Source: Erodium maritimum
Taxonomy: Eukaryota; Streptophyta; Magnoliopsida; Geraniales; Geraniaceae
NCBI GenBank assembly: GCA_963921825.1
Contig: OY997592.1
Coordinates: forward strand, 51,418,336 to 51,482,335
Length of the DNA stretch: 64,000 nucleotides
Direction: 5' to 3'
A program made the translations under genes and the position numbers. The stretch's first letter is position 1. The number at the start of each line of letters is the position of its first letter. Positions 12,236 to 23,575 of the stretch are shown here, piece by piece. The notes under the pieces are model-generated. The model was not told the origin of the DNA. It did not search any database and worked only from the letters and a program-made list of their open reading frames with translations.

Positions 12236-13173
12236 AATTGGGTACTCTTTGATTATCCTATGTCAATTAATTCTTCTGTGTTTATTTTTTGTTCTTTGAT
12301 CCAAAAAAAATTTGAGGACCATCCCGTTTTCATGTTCCAATTGAACACTTTCCCTTTTTGATTCTTCGAAAACGAAAAGGAGAAGGTTATTCTTTTTACC
12401 AAACATCCGCGGACCCAATCACGATCTTTTAATATAATAAGAACAAGAAATAAGAACAAGAGGTCTATCTAGACCCTACATAACACCTTATTTAGTTCAT
12501 CCTATTGATTGGACTCATCCGAAATAAGTATCTTCCAAATCAAAATTTTAGAATCTCCCTGAATTCCTAATTGTCATTTTTTTGTATTTATTTAGCTTAC
12601 CCATACCATAGTATAGTATGAGGGAGACCTCAATTCCTCTCTTTGATCTAGAAATCATCTAATTGTTTTCAACTAGATCCGTTCAACGATGGAAAATATC
12701 ACAATGCGAAAAAAGAATTAATTAAAAGAGATCCGGACTCTCTAATTCCGATTAGGATCGAAATTTCTATTGTATTGTATTCTGGAATCAAAGAAAGTTA
12801 TTGAACTGACAAGGGCGCTTCTGCTGTGACTTAGAATAAGCCTTTCTCTATGAAGGAAGGGGAGGGGAATCTAAAATTTCTTTATTCCATGGAACTTCTA
12901 GGCTAAGAAGAAGATTCAACGGGAAATATCGACAAACTTGTTCGGAGTCCAAAGAAATATGAAATAAAAAAAAGGCACTCTTAGAATTTCATCCCGAGGG
13001 ACCTTTAATATCTAATATCAGAATAAGGGGTATAGTTATGATTCAACGGGTTAGGTCCACTTGCCTTTCCCTTTGTTTATTTCTAATCTTTAGAATGAGT
13101 TTGATTGGAATAATATACAACTTTCTTTTTCGATCATTTTTTTTGGCAAATTTTTGGCAAAAAATGTTAATGT

Positions 13174-13246
13174 TGCGTAGACGGGATTTGAACCCATAAC
13201 CTCAAGGTTATGAGCCTTGCGAGCTACCAAGCTGCTCTACTACGCG
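13174..13246 (-). tRNA. trnfM-CAU: Plastid-derived tRNA-fMet (CAU), copy 1, variant acceptor stem
   Basis: 73-nt cloverleaf with anticodon loop CTCATAA (anticodon CAT) on a CAAGG/CCTTG stem, T-loop TTCAAAT and an unpaired C1 opposite A, as in initiator tRNAs. The acceptor stem reads GCGTAG/CTACGC instead of the GCGGGG/CCCCGC of copy 2. Both strands of the stem changed together, so pairing is kept. Expression from the nucleus is unlikely. Confidence 0.85.
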
Positions 13247-13247
13247 T

Positions 13248-13320
13248 TGCGGGGACGGGATTTGAACCCGTGACCTCAAGGTTATGAGCCTTGCGAGCTA
13301 CCAAGCTGCTCTACCCCGCC
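13248..13320 (-). tRNA. trnfM-CAU: Plastid-derived tRNA-fMet (CAU), copy 2
   Basis: 73-nt cloverleaf one base from copy 1, in tandem and in the same orientation. D-arm, anticodon arm (CAT) and T-arm match plastid initiator tRNA-Met. The acceptor stem is GCGGGG/CCCCGC. Position 1 is G rather than the usual C. rps14 follows on the same strand, the normal plastid neighbour. Confidence 0.88.
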
Positions 13321-13499
13321 ATGAATAGACGAACTAGGAACGAAGAGATACACAAAAACAGGGATTGAATGCGCCCCTCTCCCATATTTGTATAAATAGT
13401 ATAGCCCATTTATACACAATGGGACAAGGGGCCCTCCTTCGACCACTCATCCTATAAATGGATAGAAAATGAAAGGGACTCTTTTTTTTTATTTAAGCC

Positions 13500-13585
13500 T
13501 TACCAACTCGATCTTGTTGCCCCCGGTAATAGACATGCATGAACCATTTCCCGAAGTATGTGTCTGGATAGTCCAAAGTCTCGAT
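13500..13585 (-). pseudogene. rps14: rps14 3' fragment (plastid-derived)
   Basis: The last 27 codons plus TAA of plastid ribosomal protein S14 are readable: [20 protein letters not shown], then GATRSSW and stop. Upstream of 13585 the match ends abruptly, which marks a junction within the insert. Confidence 0.85.
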
Positions 13586-13968
13586 CGTGTGACGAAAAGA
13601 AGAGGGAGCCCCCCCTTTTAGGATTCTAGTCATAAACATAAAAAGTATAAAATGGGAGAAAAATAAATTTCGATTTCTAAAATGAGAATTCTAAACAAAA
13701 AAATAGAAATTCTTTTTTGAATGCCCTTTCTTGAAAGATAAAGAATAAAGAGTGAGGTGAAGGGGGATAGTTTTATGTGTCTTGGATAAGAATGGTATAT
13801 CCTCTTTTTATACTATATCAAAATAAAATGGAAGGAAATGGAATGGAAATAGGATTCCAATCAATGACTCTTGCTGCAAGGGGGGCATGCAACACAACAG
13901 ACAAAAGAAACTGGGCGGTTCGTTTGATCAAAAGATTTTCTATATAGATCAATGGTTGTTGCTGTTGG

Positions 13969-13998
13969 TTGACACAGGTAGAGAAGTTGTGTTATACT
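13969..13998 (+). promoter_or_regulatory. psbA promoter (plastid-derived): -35 TTGACA, -10 TATACT
   Basis: TTGACA at 13969-13974 and TATACT at 13993-13998 with 18-bp spacing, followed by a leader and ATGACTGCAATTTTAGAG at 14106. This is the plastid psbA control region. It is recognised by the plastid polymerase and is not expected to act in the nucleus. Confidence 0.85.
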
Positions 13999-14105
13999 GT
14001 TAAATAACAAGCTCTAAATTCTCTATTTAGATGTAGATGAGAGAAAATTTGTGCCCTTGGGAGTCCCTGAGAATTAAAGATAATTAAATAAACCAAGCTT
14101 TTACC

Positions 14106-14147
14106 ATGACTGCAATTTTAGAGAGACGCGAAAGCGAAAGCCTATAG
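14106..14147 (+). pseudogene. psbA: psbA first 13 codons (plastid-derived)
   Basis: Encodes MTAILERRESESL, the N-terminus of photosystem II D1, then TAG where the gene has a Trp codon. The match is lost immediately after, where ndhI-related sequence begins on the other strand. This is a second junction within the insert. Confidence 0.85.
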
Positions 14148-14179
14148 TAATTGGAACTTTTTCTTTAATCAAGGGTTTT

Positions 14180-14679
14180 CCCGGTTTTTTTTCTAGGCGA
14201 ATTCAAAATGGTTCGAATTGTATAATCCTCAATTACTGGCATTGGTAAACGACCCAGAGCAATTTGATTATAATTCAATTCGTGACGATATTAGGTTGAA
14301 AGCTCATATTCCTCGGTCATCGCTAAACAATTTGTTGGACAATACTCAACGCAATTACCACAAAATATACAGATTCCAAAATCAATGCTGTAATTAAGCA
14401 GGCGTTTCTTTCGAATATTGGTTTGAAATTTCCAATCAACAAGAGGCAGATCTATGGGGCATACACGAACACATACTTCACAAGCAATGCATTTATCAAA
14501 TTCAAAATGGATTCGACCCCGAAAACGTTCCGATGTAATTAATTTTTCATAAGGATACTGAATAGCTACAGGGAAACGATTGCATGGGATAACGTAATCA
14601 TCAAACTTTGACCAATGTACCTTGCGGCTCGTACTGTTTGTTGACCATAATTCATGAATCCAGTTACCATAGGGAGCAT
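14180..14679 (-). pseudogene. ndhI: ndhI pseudogene (plastid-derived)
   Basis: Near-complete copy of the NDH complex iron-sulfur subunit I. It opens [20 protein letters not shown] and carries both 4Fe-4S cysteine clusters ([11 protein letters not shown] and [11 protein letters not shown]), ending near [12 protein letters not shown] 1-bp deletion lies near codon 33 (the Ala-Asn-Arg stretch around 14581), and a TAA replaces Tyr-Asp after ELST near 14292. It therefore cannot make the 160-180-residue protein. The decay is expected of a nuclear plastid insert. Confidence 0.9.
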
Positions 14680-14854
14680 ATTTTGAGTATCTATGAATAA
14701 TTTTATCTTTCTTTCTCTTGTTTAAGACAAGCCACGAATATAGAGTCTCCTATTCTTTTTTTTATTTCATTTATATTACACTATTCCAGCGAAAGGAGTT
14801 GAGAAGAAGTTGTTAATAATAGATTACCTATTTTATAATGATCAAATATTGACC

Positions 14855-14928
14855 ATTGTTATATTTGGTCCAATAAACTATTTTACTGATCCATTTCAGT
14901 AGACAAAGGGAAAGCTTTTCGTTTGGGT
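14855..14928 (+). repeat. Direct repeat flanking the chloroplast insert, right copy
   Basis: Partner of 12163-12235 in the same orientation; it lies directly after the plastid-like DNA. Shared blocks are TATATTTGGTCCAA, ACTGAT, CATTTC, GACAAAGGGAA and GCTTTTCGTT. Confidence 0.6.
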
Positions 14929-15643
14929 TATTTGTGATTTTAATTAGGATTGGCATGTGTTAAAGGTTAAGTTTTTACTTCTCATTCTATGCTTGGTTTG
15001 TGTTTTTTGGTACTACAGATTATTTGTACTCTAAAAGATATTAGAAGTGATTAACTCTTGGATCGAAAAACCTTCAACCTCCGGTAAGTTCGGTAAATTT
15101 AGTTGTTCTTGTCCTAGAGCTACACTATCAACGATGTGGTACCAATTTATATAAGCATTGTAATTGCTTGGAATTTATTTAAATTATTGATTTCTAACAT
15201 TTTAGTTATGTCTTGATTTTATGTCTTACTAAACACGTGTTATGCATCTTGGATACCATATTAATCGGATAATATTAGTTTTTTTTTGTTTCTTTTATTC
15301 ATTTGACTGTTTTATTTGGCTGACTGTGTCCCTAAATATCAGCTTCCAGTTCGTTCGATCATGGAATATACTCGGCTTAAGAACTTGACAGGCAATCCCA
15401 ACTCGGGCAATTACCACCGAAGAGAGAGACTGGTTGTAAAAAATCGGCCATGATGGGGTATTTTTTCACCTATTCCTTTTTCCTACAGTATGCGATGACC
15501 AAAACAAGGACTCACCATGCATGGTTTCAAGACCCTTTATGGGGCCTCTGCAGATTCAGATAATTAGCTCCTGCAAAAAAAACTACCGATAATATGCTTA
15601 ATTAATGCTTCTTCTACACCTGTTATATTAATGTTTACGCAAT
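14929..15643. other. Non-coding stretch left of the copia element
   Basis: AT-rich DNA without a recognisable gene. 15350-15550 is less AT-rich and has an exon-like look, but no protein family could be identified. It ends in the 5-bp target duplication GCAAT (15639-15643) of the copia insertion. Confidence 0.45.
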
Positions 15644-16114
15644 TGTTAGAATTTAGGGATCGAATAAACAATAAACCCTAAATCATATATCTATAAACTT
15701 TGTTGAATTAAGAGTAATCTATAAATAAATAACAGCGGAATTGTTACTTACTTGATGCCGTTGATGAACGATGAACGTTGAATCTCCAAGGTATGGTTTG
15801 GTCTTCCAATAAAATAGACGCTCTCTAATTTGGTTATTCTCTCAGATGGGGGTGATGTAGAACAAGAGAATGCCGTCTATTTATTGGGGACCATAACCAC
15901 TTACAACCCTAATTAGGTTACCAAGTTTCTTATAATTTGTAATCGGCCCCTCAACAAATAACAAATTATAAAACCGGTATCTACACATTAAATTCCATGA
16001 CCATTTATAATACCCATGATACAATACTTTATTGATCACTTTAATTTGTATCAAACCTTATGATAACATGTACATTAAATACATATGTGCCCATAATAGG
16101 ATTTTAATCCAACA
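15644..16114 (-). repeat. Copia 3' LTR (left)
   Basis: Starts TGTTAGAATTTAGGG and ends AATCCAACA. It differs from the right LTR at only a handful of positions by eye (for example TAAGAGTAATC against TAAGAGGAATC, CTCTCAG against CTCTTAG). Confidence 0.92.
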
Positions 16115-19100
16115 ATCTCCCACTTGGGCAACATATGTCTTTCCTGAGAAATGTACAACCTTATGAGCTCAAAAATTGTTATCACACAATATGTATTCTG
16201 TAACAATCTCGTCCATCAACTATACTCGTATAGAACCAAAGCAGCAGTCGTCAAATTACTTATGACTAAACCATTAATGATCACTTATACAAATATAGCT
16301 AAACGACTAGATCAATCATGGATGCGTAGCATGAAAATAACATGCAATGTGATCCGACATGTCTATTTCCAACTGGTCCTCCTTAAACTTAAGTGAGGTC
16401 AATAACCAAAATAGAATGCATGAACTGAATATTTTATATCTGATCAGAATATATCCAAGTACTTTAACTTTAACTTTAACTTTAAACATAAAGCAATCAA
16501 AGTACAAACTCCCACTAGACCAAAGTATCCTCAAGTGGTGTAACACCCATACGAGCAATATGCTCGTGAAAGACCTTAAGTGGTAAACCTTTTATGAGCG
16601 GATCCGCTATCATGGAGTTTGTCCTAATATGCTTTATCAATATTTGTCCATTTTGCATTCTTTCTTTTACAACAAAGAACTTTATGTCTATTTACTTAGA
16701 CTTTAATAGGCTCTTGTTGTCATTAGAATAAAACTGCCGATTTATTGTCACAAGAAACTTTAGTGGTCTTTCAACATTTTCCAAAATGTGCAGCCAGTGA
16801 CAAAGTTTCGCAGCCATATTCCATACTTCGATGCCTCATAGCATGCTACAAATTTTGCTACTATAATTGAAGAAGCTACAAGTGTTTAATTAACACTTTT
16901 CCAAAATATAGCTTCTCCAACCAACAAGTAAATACAACCTTATGTAGACTTTATGCTATTTTAGCACCTAGCGAAATCAAAATCTATATACCCAATAACC
17001 TCCAAACGATCTGATTTCCTGTAAGTGAGCATGTAATGTTTTGTCCTTTAAAGATATCTTATAACCCCTTTTGGCTGCTATTCAATGGTTTATACCAAGG
17101 TTCCTTAGATATCTGCCTAACATCCCAACAATGTACGTCATATCCGTATGAGTACATACTTAAGTATACAATAGACTCCTAGCAGTTGATGCATAAGGAA
17201 TCTATTGTGTTGCTTGAATCTTAAGGTTACTTTAAGGACATTGTGCAAGACTGAATTTGTCTCCTTTAGTCATATGGGTGTCACCTGGTTAACCTTCCAT
17301 GCCAAGCCTTTTAAACACTTTATCGATGTAGATCTGTTGAGACTTGAGAGACTTAGAAGTCTCTTGGTTTTGTGCAATAGTCCTACATCATTATTGGCAA
17401 GTAATATGTCGTCGACATATAGAACCAAGGACATATACTTACTCCCACTGAACTTATGATACACACAATCATCAACAATATTGTCTCAAAAATAGTTAGA
17501 GACAATTACTTTATGAAATTGTGGTACCATTGACGGGAAACTTGTTTGAGTTCATAGATAGATTTCTTTAATTTATAAACCATCTTCTTTGGGTCTCGGA
17601 CTCAAAGTTTTCTGCTTGTACCATATACATCGTTTCTTCAATGTCACCATTGAGAAACGTAGTCTTAACATCCATCTAATGCACCTCAAGATCAAGATGA
17701 GCGACAAGTGCTATATTTATCCTAAAAGAGTCTTTCCATAAAACCGGAGAGAAAGTCTATAAAGGCAATGTCTTCCTTTTGAGTATAGTCTTTAGCTGCA
17801 AGACATACCTTGTACCTTTTCACATTACCATTTGCATTCCTCTTGGTTTTAAGAATCCACTTACAACCAATTGGTTTTGCACCTTCAGTAATGAGACTAG
17901 TTCCGAACTTTATTATCTTGCATAAACTTATACTCTTCTTCCATGACACCAATCCGTTTTAGAGAGTTATAAAACTTTTCATGGTTTGAGGAAAGTTGAT
18001 TGAATCATCTTCCCTCATACCATCCTTATGATCTTGGAGAAATATGACACAGTCGTTTGGAAGCATTTCTCGTCTCTCTTATGGATCTCCTTAGTAGCAC
18101 ATGTCACTGAGGTAGTTGAATTTGTCCTTTTGGAACAACTAATTCAACTCGAATGAATAGTTGTTCAACATTGTCTTGTTGAGGTTCTGATTCACTTCTT
18201 GGTCAATGATAAGTATATTAACCTAAGCATTTATCAAAAGTGATGGTAGGAATTGAGTTTGATGTCAATTCCTCCTTAAAGACAATGTGTCTAACCTTAT
18301 TTCTCCCCTCAAATTCAACATCCTCAATAAATTACTGTAGTTCCCGCCTTAAAAAAATATTTTCCTTTATGGGAAAAAAAAATATCCGGGTTTGTTTCAA
18401 AAGAAACAACTATTTTCAGTCAGTTGTTGATTCTTTTGTACTGGACCTTTAGTAGCTTGAAACCAAACCTTATGAGCATGAAACTCATATTTCCTTTTCT
18501 CGCCCTTATCTTTAGAGGTACTAGCCAAATGAGCACTTTCAGACTTATCGTACTTCAATCTTTCTTCCTTTTGCACTTTATGAGAAATGAGCTTATTTAA
18601 AGTCCAGTTCTCCTTTTTTGATAGTTGTAACCAATTTCAGATTAGTTCAACTATCCAGGAAGAGATAACATCACCATAAGAACGAACAACTCATAAGAGT
18701 TCTCAATCTTTGGTGCCTTGAGTCTGGAAGCAATATGGAATATTTCCATAATGTACTCCGTTAAATTTCCTTGACCCTTATACTTTATTCACATCAAATA
18801 CGTCAGAAGTGATGTCATTTAAACCTTAGCGTTTAAAAAAACGTAATTTGACTTTGTCAAGGAAATCTTTATCCTTAGTAATCCTTTCGGATTCTGTCCC
18901 TCTAAAAGCTTCTGAAATAGTGTGATTCATCACCATAAGACTCGTGCATTTTAACCAACCTCACCTCTCAAAATACCTTTTCTCATCAGATGAGCTTTCT
19001 GCAATGAGAGGTGAAGTCTGTCCATCCCTTAATGCAAGGTCAATATCCATGAAATCAAACATTATATCTGAATGTCCTTTTCCAGTCCTTATGTATATAA

Positions 19101-19149
19101 TTGATGTTAGCAAATATTGATGCAATAGAATAATTAACAAAACAGGCAC
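16115..19149 (-). pseudogene. Copia gag-pol remnants (gag, RT, RNase H)
   Basis: On the minus strand, gag-like DFMDIDLALRDGQTSPLIAE with SSSDEKRYFER is at 19149-18961. RT blocks EGAKPIGCKWILKTKR and KDYTQKEDIAFIDFLSG lie at 17952-17722, then LVLYVDDILLANND at 17464-17380. RNase H-end blocks (VACYEASKYGI, then MIADPLIKGLPLKVFHEH) lie at about 16850 and 16600. Only about 0.65 kb separates the gag and RT remnants, where about 2 kb of protease-integrase is normal. Multiple stops and frameshifts separate the blocks. Confidence 0.85.
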
Positions 19150-20690
19150 ACAAGCTCACTTCAAAATCCTGAGTAAACAATATATTCAAAAATAATGGTG
19201 ATTCCCATCTCAAGATACTTAGCGCTACATTAATGTCTAGCCTTTGGGCATATCAACATTAACAGCAAGCGGTACTCTTGGTGCAGTAATCAAACACTGA
19301 CAATAAAAAAATATGTCAAACAAACACCTATCTTTGGACCGGTGTATTGCTCACATAAAATTTGCTCATATAGAGCACCTTATAATCGTCACACATTTAT
19401 CACCGCAGTTGTCATATGAAATTCGGCCAAATATTAACTCGCCTTTGGGTCCATTAATAAGCGCATGAATAACAAAGACAAAAAATCATCTTGATATTTT
19501 AAATAAACTAATCTACGCAAAAGAGGTCACTTTGGCGACATTATGCTTCAACCAATTTACAAAATATCAGACATCACCAAAATATGAATTAAATTGTTTC
19601 AAAACCAAATTTGCATAATTATGATTATGCCAAGAAGCCTGATTGTCGTACATGAAACAAATCAACATATATAAAAGAATAACATGTATTAAACATTGAT
19701 TAATCCATGTATAAAGCTTCTTCACCATTTGGATTTATCGTAATATTGATCATATCAATATAAAACAAATCAATCAATGAAACATGGAACAAATGAACTA
19801 ACTTAAGAGTAGCTTAGCACTATTTATACCATAAATTTGTTCAAACCATATCACCGAATCAAGTGTATAAATCCAAAACAAAACCAATACTGATTAGACG
19901 AGGTAAAATCATACCTTATTAGCATCAATCAAATCCTCAATGTCACCCCGAATGCAAATAGATTGATTAGTTACAAAGTCGCGAACATTGATCTCGTCCT
20001 CGTATCACAAGATTATACAAAGAGCAAGTATACACAGTGACATATGTGTATATAAGCCAAAAAGATAAGTATTTATCTCACAAAACTAAAACCATAATAC
20101 CAGTGATTAATCACGGATCAAAGGTGACATGAATACATTTAATCCATAGAAAACAATGTTATCAAAGGTATTTATATTATACAAACAAGTTTTGGAGACA
20201 ATTATAAACAATCATATAGATATCAAATATTATATAAAATAATCATATACTCATGGATTGCTTTGGCAATCAGGACAACCAAATGATTTGCATGATCACA
20301 TAAATTTTAGTCCAATACAGTGATTAAAAGCTTAACCATCCATATACAAACCAATATATGTATATACATGAATCAAACAAAACTTGCACAGCATCATGTA
20401 TATGCTCATATACCCAAATATTACACTGTATTCAATGACAATCAATATATATGACCCATGAAAACTCAAACCGAGAAATTGAAACACAAGATCAAGGGTA
20501 CGCATATCAATTTTCCAAAGCCACAAATCAAAACCGAGAAAAAAAAAACAATCATACGTGTCATGTGATGCAAAACTTTGATCGGTCAATCAAGGACAAT
20601 TGTCCGGACGAAAAAAAATGATTGCATGATCAAACAACCGAGGATCAACGCCCATAAACAGTAAATTAAATTCACAATTAATCCAAAAAA

Positions 20691-20702
20691 GACGGCTCTG
20701 AT
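20691..20702 (-). other. Copia primer-binding site (tRNA-Met type)
   Basis: On the minus strand TGGTATCAGAGC lies close to the right LTR, complementary to the 3' end of plant initiator tRNA-Met. The position is good to within a few bases. Confidence 0.8.
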
Positions 20703-20708
20703 ACCACT

Positions 20709-21179
20709 TGTTAGGATTAAGGGATCGAATAAACAATAAACCCTAAATCATATATCTATAAACTTTGTTGAATTAAGAGGAATCTATAAATAAATAACAG
20801 CGGAATTGTTACTTACTTGATGCCGTTGATGAACGATGAACGTTGAATCTCCAAGGTATGGTTTGGTCTTCCAATAAAATAGACGCTCTCTAATTTGGTT
20901 ATTCTCTTAGATGGGGGTGATGTAGAACAAGAGAATGCCGTCTATTTATTGGGGACCATAACCACTTACAACCCTAATTAGGTTACCAAGTTTCTTATAA
21001 TTTGTAATCGGCCCCTCAACAAATAACAAATTATAAAACCGGTATCTACACATTAAATTCCATGACCATTTATAATACCCATGATACAATACTTTATTGA
21101 TCACTTTAATTTGTATCAAACCTTATGATAACATGTACATTAAATACATATGTGCCCATAATAGGATTTTAATCCAACA
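20709..21179 (-). repeat. Copia 5' LTR (right)
   Basis: Same length as the left LTR (471 bp) with TGTTAGGATTAAGGG and AATCCAACA ends, followed by the target duplication GCAAT. Confidence 0.92.
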
Positions 21180-21184
21180 GCAAT

Positions 21185-22552
21185 GTCATGTAATTTTCAG
21201 GCAAGCCAAGCTAAAAATCATTACAACTATTCAAAGCTCATCTTTTTTACAGTACTGTAGAGAATAACAAATAAATTCACTTGCACATTCAAAAGTTCTT
21301 TTTTTTTGCTTATGTATTGTCTTCGTAGTCGTCGCATTCTATTAATTTAATTTTTTTCTCTAAAAGCATAAGATCGTGTAACCGGAGTTCTATCAAGACT
21401 TATTATCGGGGTTATCGCAAAAAAGGATCCAAGTCCTTATTTTGTACCTTTTACAGCTTTTAGCCATTTCTTTGTTGATTTTTATATAGGTTCATGAAAA
21501 ACTGACCCTTTTTCGTTTCATTGGAAAGTCCCAGGTGATCCGGGCTATTACGAGCAATGCATCTAACAACATGTACGTTTTCTGTCATATTTTGCTTATT
21601 TTTTGACAGTTTGTTGGGTTGTTTAGATGAAAATGATTGTGTGCTTTGATTTAAATGAGGTTATAATATTGTCTTTTTTAGTTATTTTTGGATTAAATGT
21701 ATACACGTTCTGATAAAAATCAAAACAACACTATTTGACTCTTGCAATGTTATCTATACATGGTATGTAAATGACTTTCACTCACTTAATCTCTTGGTTT
21801 TTAGAAGTCATCACTGGTTTTAACCTTATTTCCTTTCTAGAACTTCTTTTTACACTCTTTTTTAGTCTGGTTACTATACCTAATGGTGTAAATTCTTTTA
21901 ATGCTAATGGTGTAAATTCTTTTTGCAGTAAAGAAAATAACACCGGGAAACCCAATAATGAATGGAAATCTTCACATAAACAAGGTAAACATAGAGCAGT
22001 TTAATGTGTATGTTGATGTTAGCAGGAGAACCTTGGTACAATGCTAAAGGCTGAGCAAGTATAGATCACGCGGAACTCACTGAAGATGATTTAGAGAAGA
22101 TGGAAAGAAACTTTATTCTTTTAGGTGTTATGGTTGTTCAAGACAAACTTCGTGATACTTAAAGATAATCCATGTGTTCTTAATTCATGTAGGGCATCCC
22201 AATCATTATAGTTGGGTCCTAGAATGAAGATCCCAGTTATTGGTGACGTTGATTGTACTATTAAATTTTTAAGCTTCACTATGATATTCATTAGCTTAAA
22301 TGTGGCACTTTTCTATAACTTCTCCGAAATATTGTTCAAAGATGCTTGTGTGTGATCCGGCATTGATGTACCAATTTTTTTTTGTGATCCATATGCTCGC
22401 AATAACAAAAACTTCAATTATGCGACTAGATTCGGTGTGTTCCTCTTGAAAATTAACCCTTACCCAATTCCATTTCAATCCGTATCCTACATAGCACGTT
22501 GTGTTCCACAAAGAACGAATGCATCAAATAACCCGGTGAACCTCTACGCCAA
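21185..22552. other. Non-coding stretch, probably inside a Helitron
   Basis: AT-rich, no gene recognised. A Helitron 3' terminus follows directly, so this is probably Helitron interior. Its 5' end (TC preceded by A) was not located. No Rep or helicase motif was seen. Confidence 0.4.
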
Positions 22553-22583
22553 GCACCGCGCAACGCGCGGTGCACCCACCTAG
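22553..22583 (+). mobile_element. Helitron 3' terminus (hairpin plus CTAG)
   Basis: A perfect 9-bp stem with 3-nt loop (GCACCGCGC AAC GCGCGGTGC, 22553-22573) is followed ten bases later by CTAG at 22580-22583 and then a host T. This is the diagnostic Helitron 3' end: GC-rich hairpin, then CTRR inserted before T. The element lies to the left. Its 5' end and coding capacity are not established, so it is probably non-autonomous. Confidence 0.8.
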
Positions 22584-23394
22584 TTATTTTTTTTATCAGC
22601 GAAGCGAATTTAAATTAAAACCTCCTTCGAGGAGAAAGAGGAGTTACAAAGATCAAACTACAGATCTTCGAGCAAAAACGCAAAAAAGAACCCAACCAAG
22701 AGGAAACAAGACCCAAGCGACTAAACAAGACTAAAAACTAGAACCCAAGAAGAGAAACAGAAAACAAACCCAACCGCAACAGGGAAACCTACACCAATCA
22801 CCTAGAACTCACCAACCACAGCCACAACCACAACCACAACTGTCACGCCCCAATTTCAGGAAACCGAAACTAGGAACGCGAACGTTTAAAAAGTTACAAG
22901 ACTGAAACCTGTTTTCGATAAATCACCTAAAAAGTCAGTTTAGTTCCACAAAAGAATAAAATTTACACCTCAAAAAAGTCCCACACTTGGGCAAACCGAG
23001 ATACACGTCTCTAGACTCAAACACCCAGCAACCCGCTTCAAGCTCTTCAAGCTTCAGAAGCTCACCTAGTCCAGACTACGAACGGTACCTGTAGGAAAAG
23101 CAGCTAGGGGTGAGCGTTCGCTCACCACCACAGATAACATACTGACTACGGCACAAATAGTAGACAAAGCCGATGACACTAACAACGACTCAAAGACACG
23201 CACACGACCAGTCTTTTCCTCAACTGACTCAACACTCGGATACGTTATGTAGACCCCATACTACGATCGACGACCTCCTCCAAGACACGACTGACCACAC
23301 AATACCAAACAAGATCACAAAGGATCGCAAACCGGCTGCTCAGTAACCAATCTCTGTCTCTCGCCCTTTACCGATCATAGACGTGGTCAGGCGG

Positions 23395-23575
23395 TCGACC
23401 TGTCGCGCAACTTCTCCCGATCCCAGTCGGGAGGCTAACCCACAACCTCTCCACTTCACCCGATCCCAGTCGGGTGGTTAGCCACACCCGCGCGTCCTTC
23501 CCCCGATCCCAGTCGGGGAGCTAGCCCACAACCCCTCCGCTTCTCCCGATCCCAGTCGGGAGGCTAGCTACACCA
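23395..23575 (-). repeat. Array of CCCGAT..ATCGGG-type palindromic units in solo LTR
   Basis: Four tandem units, each with TCCCGATCCCAGTCGGGA or a close variant, separated by CTAGCCCACAACC-like spacers. Each unit can form a small hairpin. The equivalent array in the opposite orientation is at 59908-60065. Confidence 0.85.

Larger units (their letters stand above)
12260..14800. mobile_element. Nuclear insertion of chloroplast DNA (NUPT), composite
   Basis: About 2.5 kb of plastid-like DNA recognised from two trnfM genes, the C-terminus of rps14, the psbA promoter with its first codons, and ndhI. Gene remnants carry frameshifts and stops, so it is a nuclear copy rather than the organelle. trnfM beside rps14 matches normal plastid order. 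psbA start followed directly by ndhI does not match the ancestral angiosperm order, so the insert either joined separate pieces or came from a rearranged plastome. The outer edges are approximate. Confidence 0.85.
15644..21179 (-). mobile_element. Complete Ty1/copia element, 5536 bp, TSD GCAAT, coding region decayed
   Basis: Two 471-bp LTRs (15644-16114 and 20709-21179) flank a 4.6-kb interior. The 5-bp duplication GCAAT lies at 15639-15643 and 21180-21184. On the minus strand the primer-binding site TGGTATCAGAGC adjoins the right LTR, and the polypurine tract AAGTGGGAGAT abuts the left LTR. Gag and RT-RNase H remnants are readable, but space between them is too short for a normal protease and integrase. 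The element is structurally intact yet internally deleted and full of stops. Confidence 0.92.

Noticed and set aside
21891-22004. Possible captured gene exon (KENNTGKPNNEWKSSHKQG)
   Set aside because: A splice-like TTTTTGCAG precedes it, but no homologous family was recognised and no second exon could be joined.
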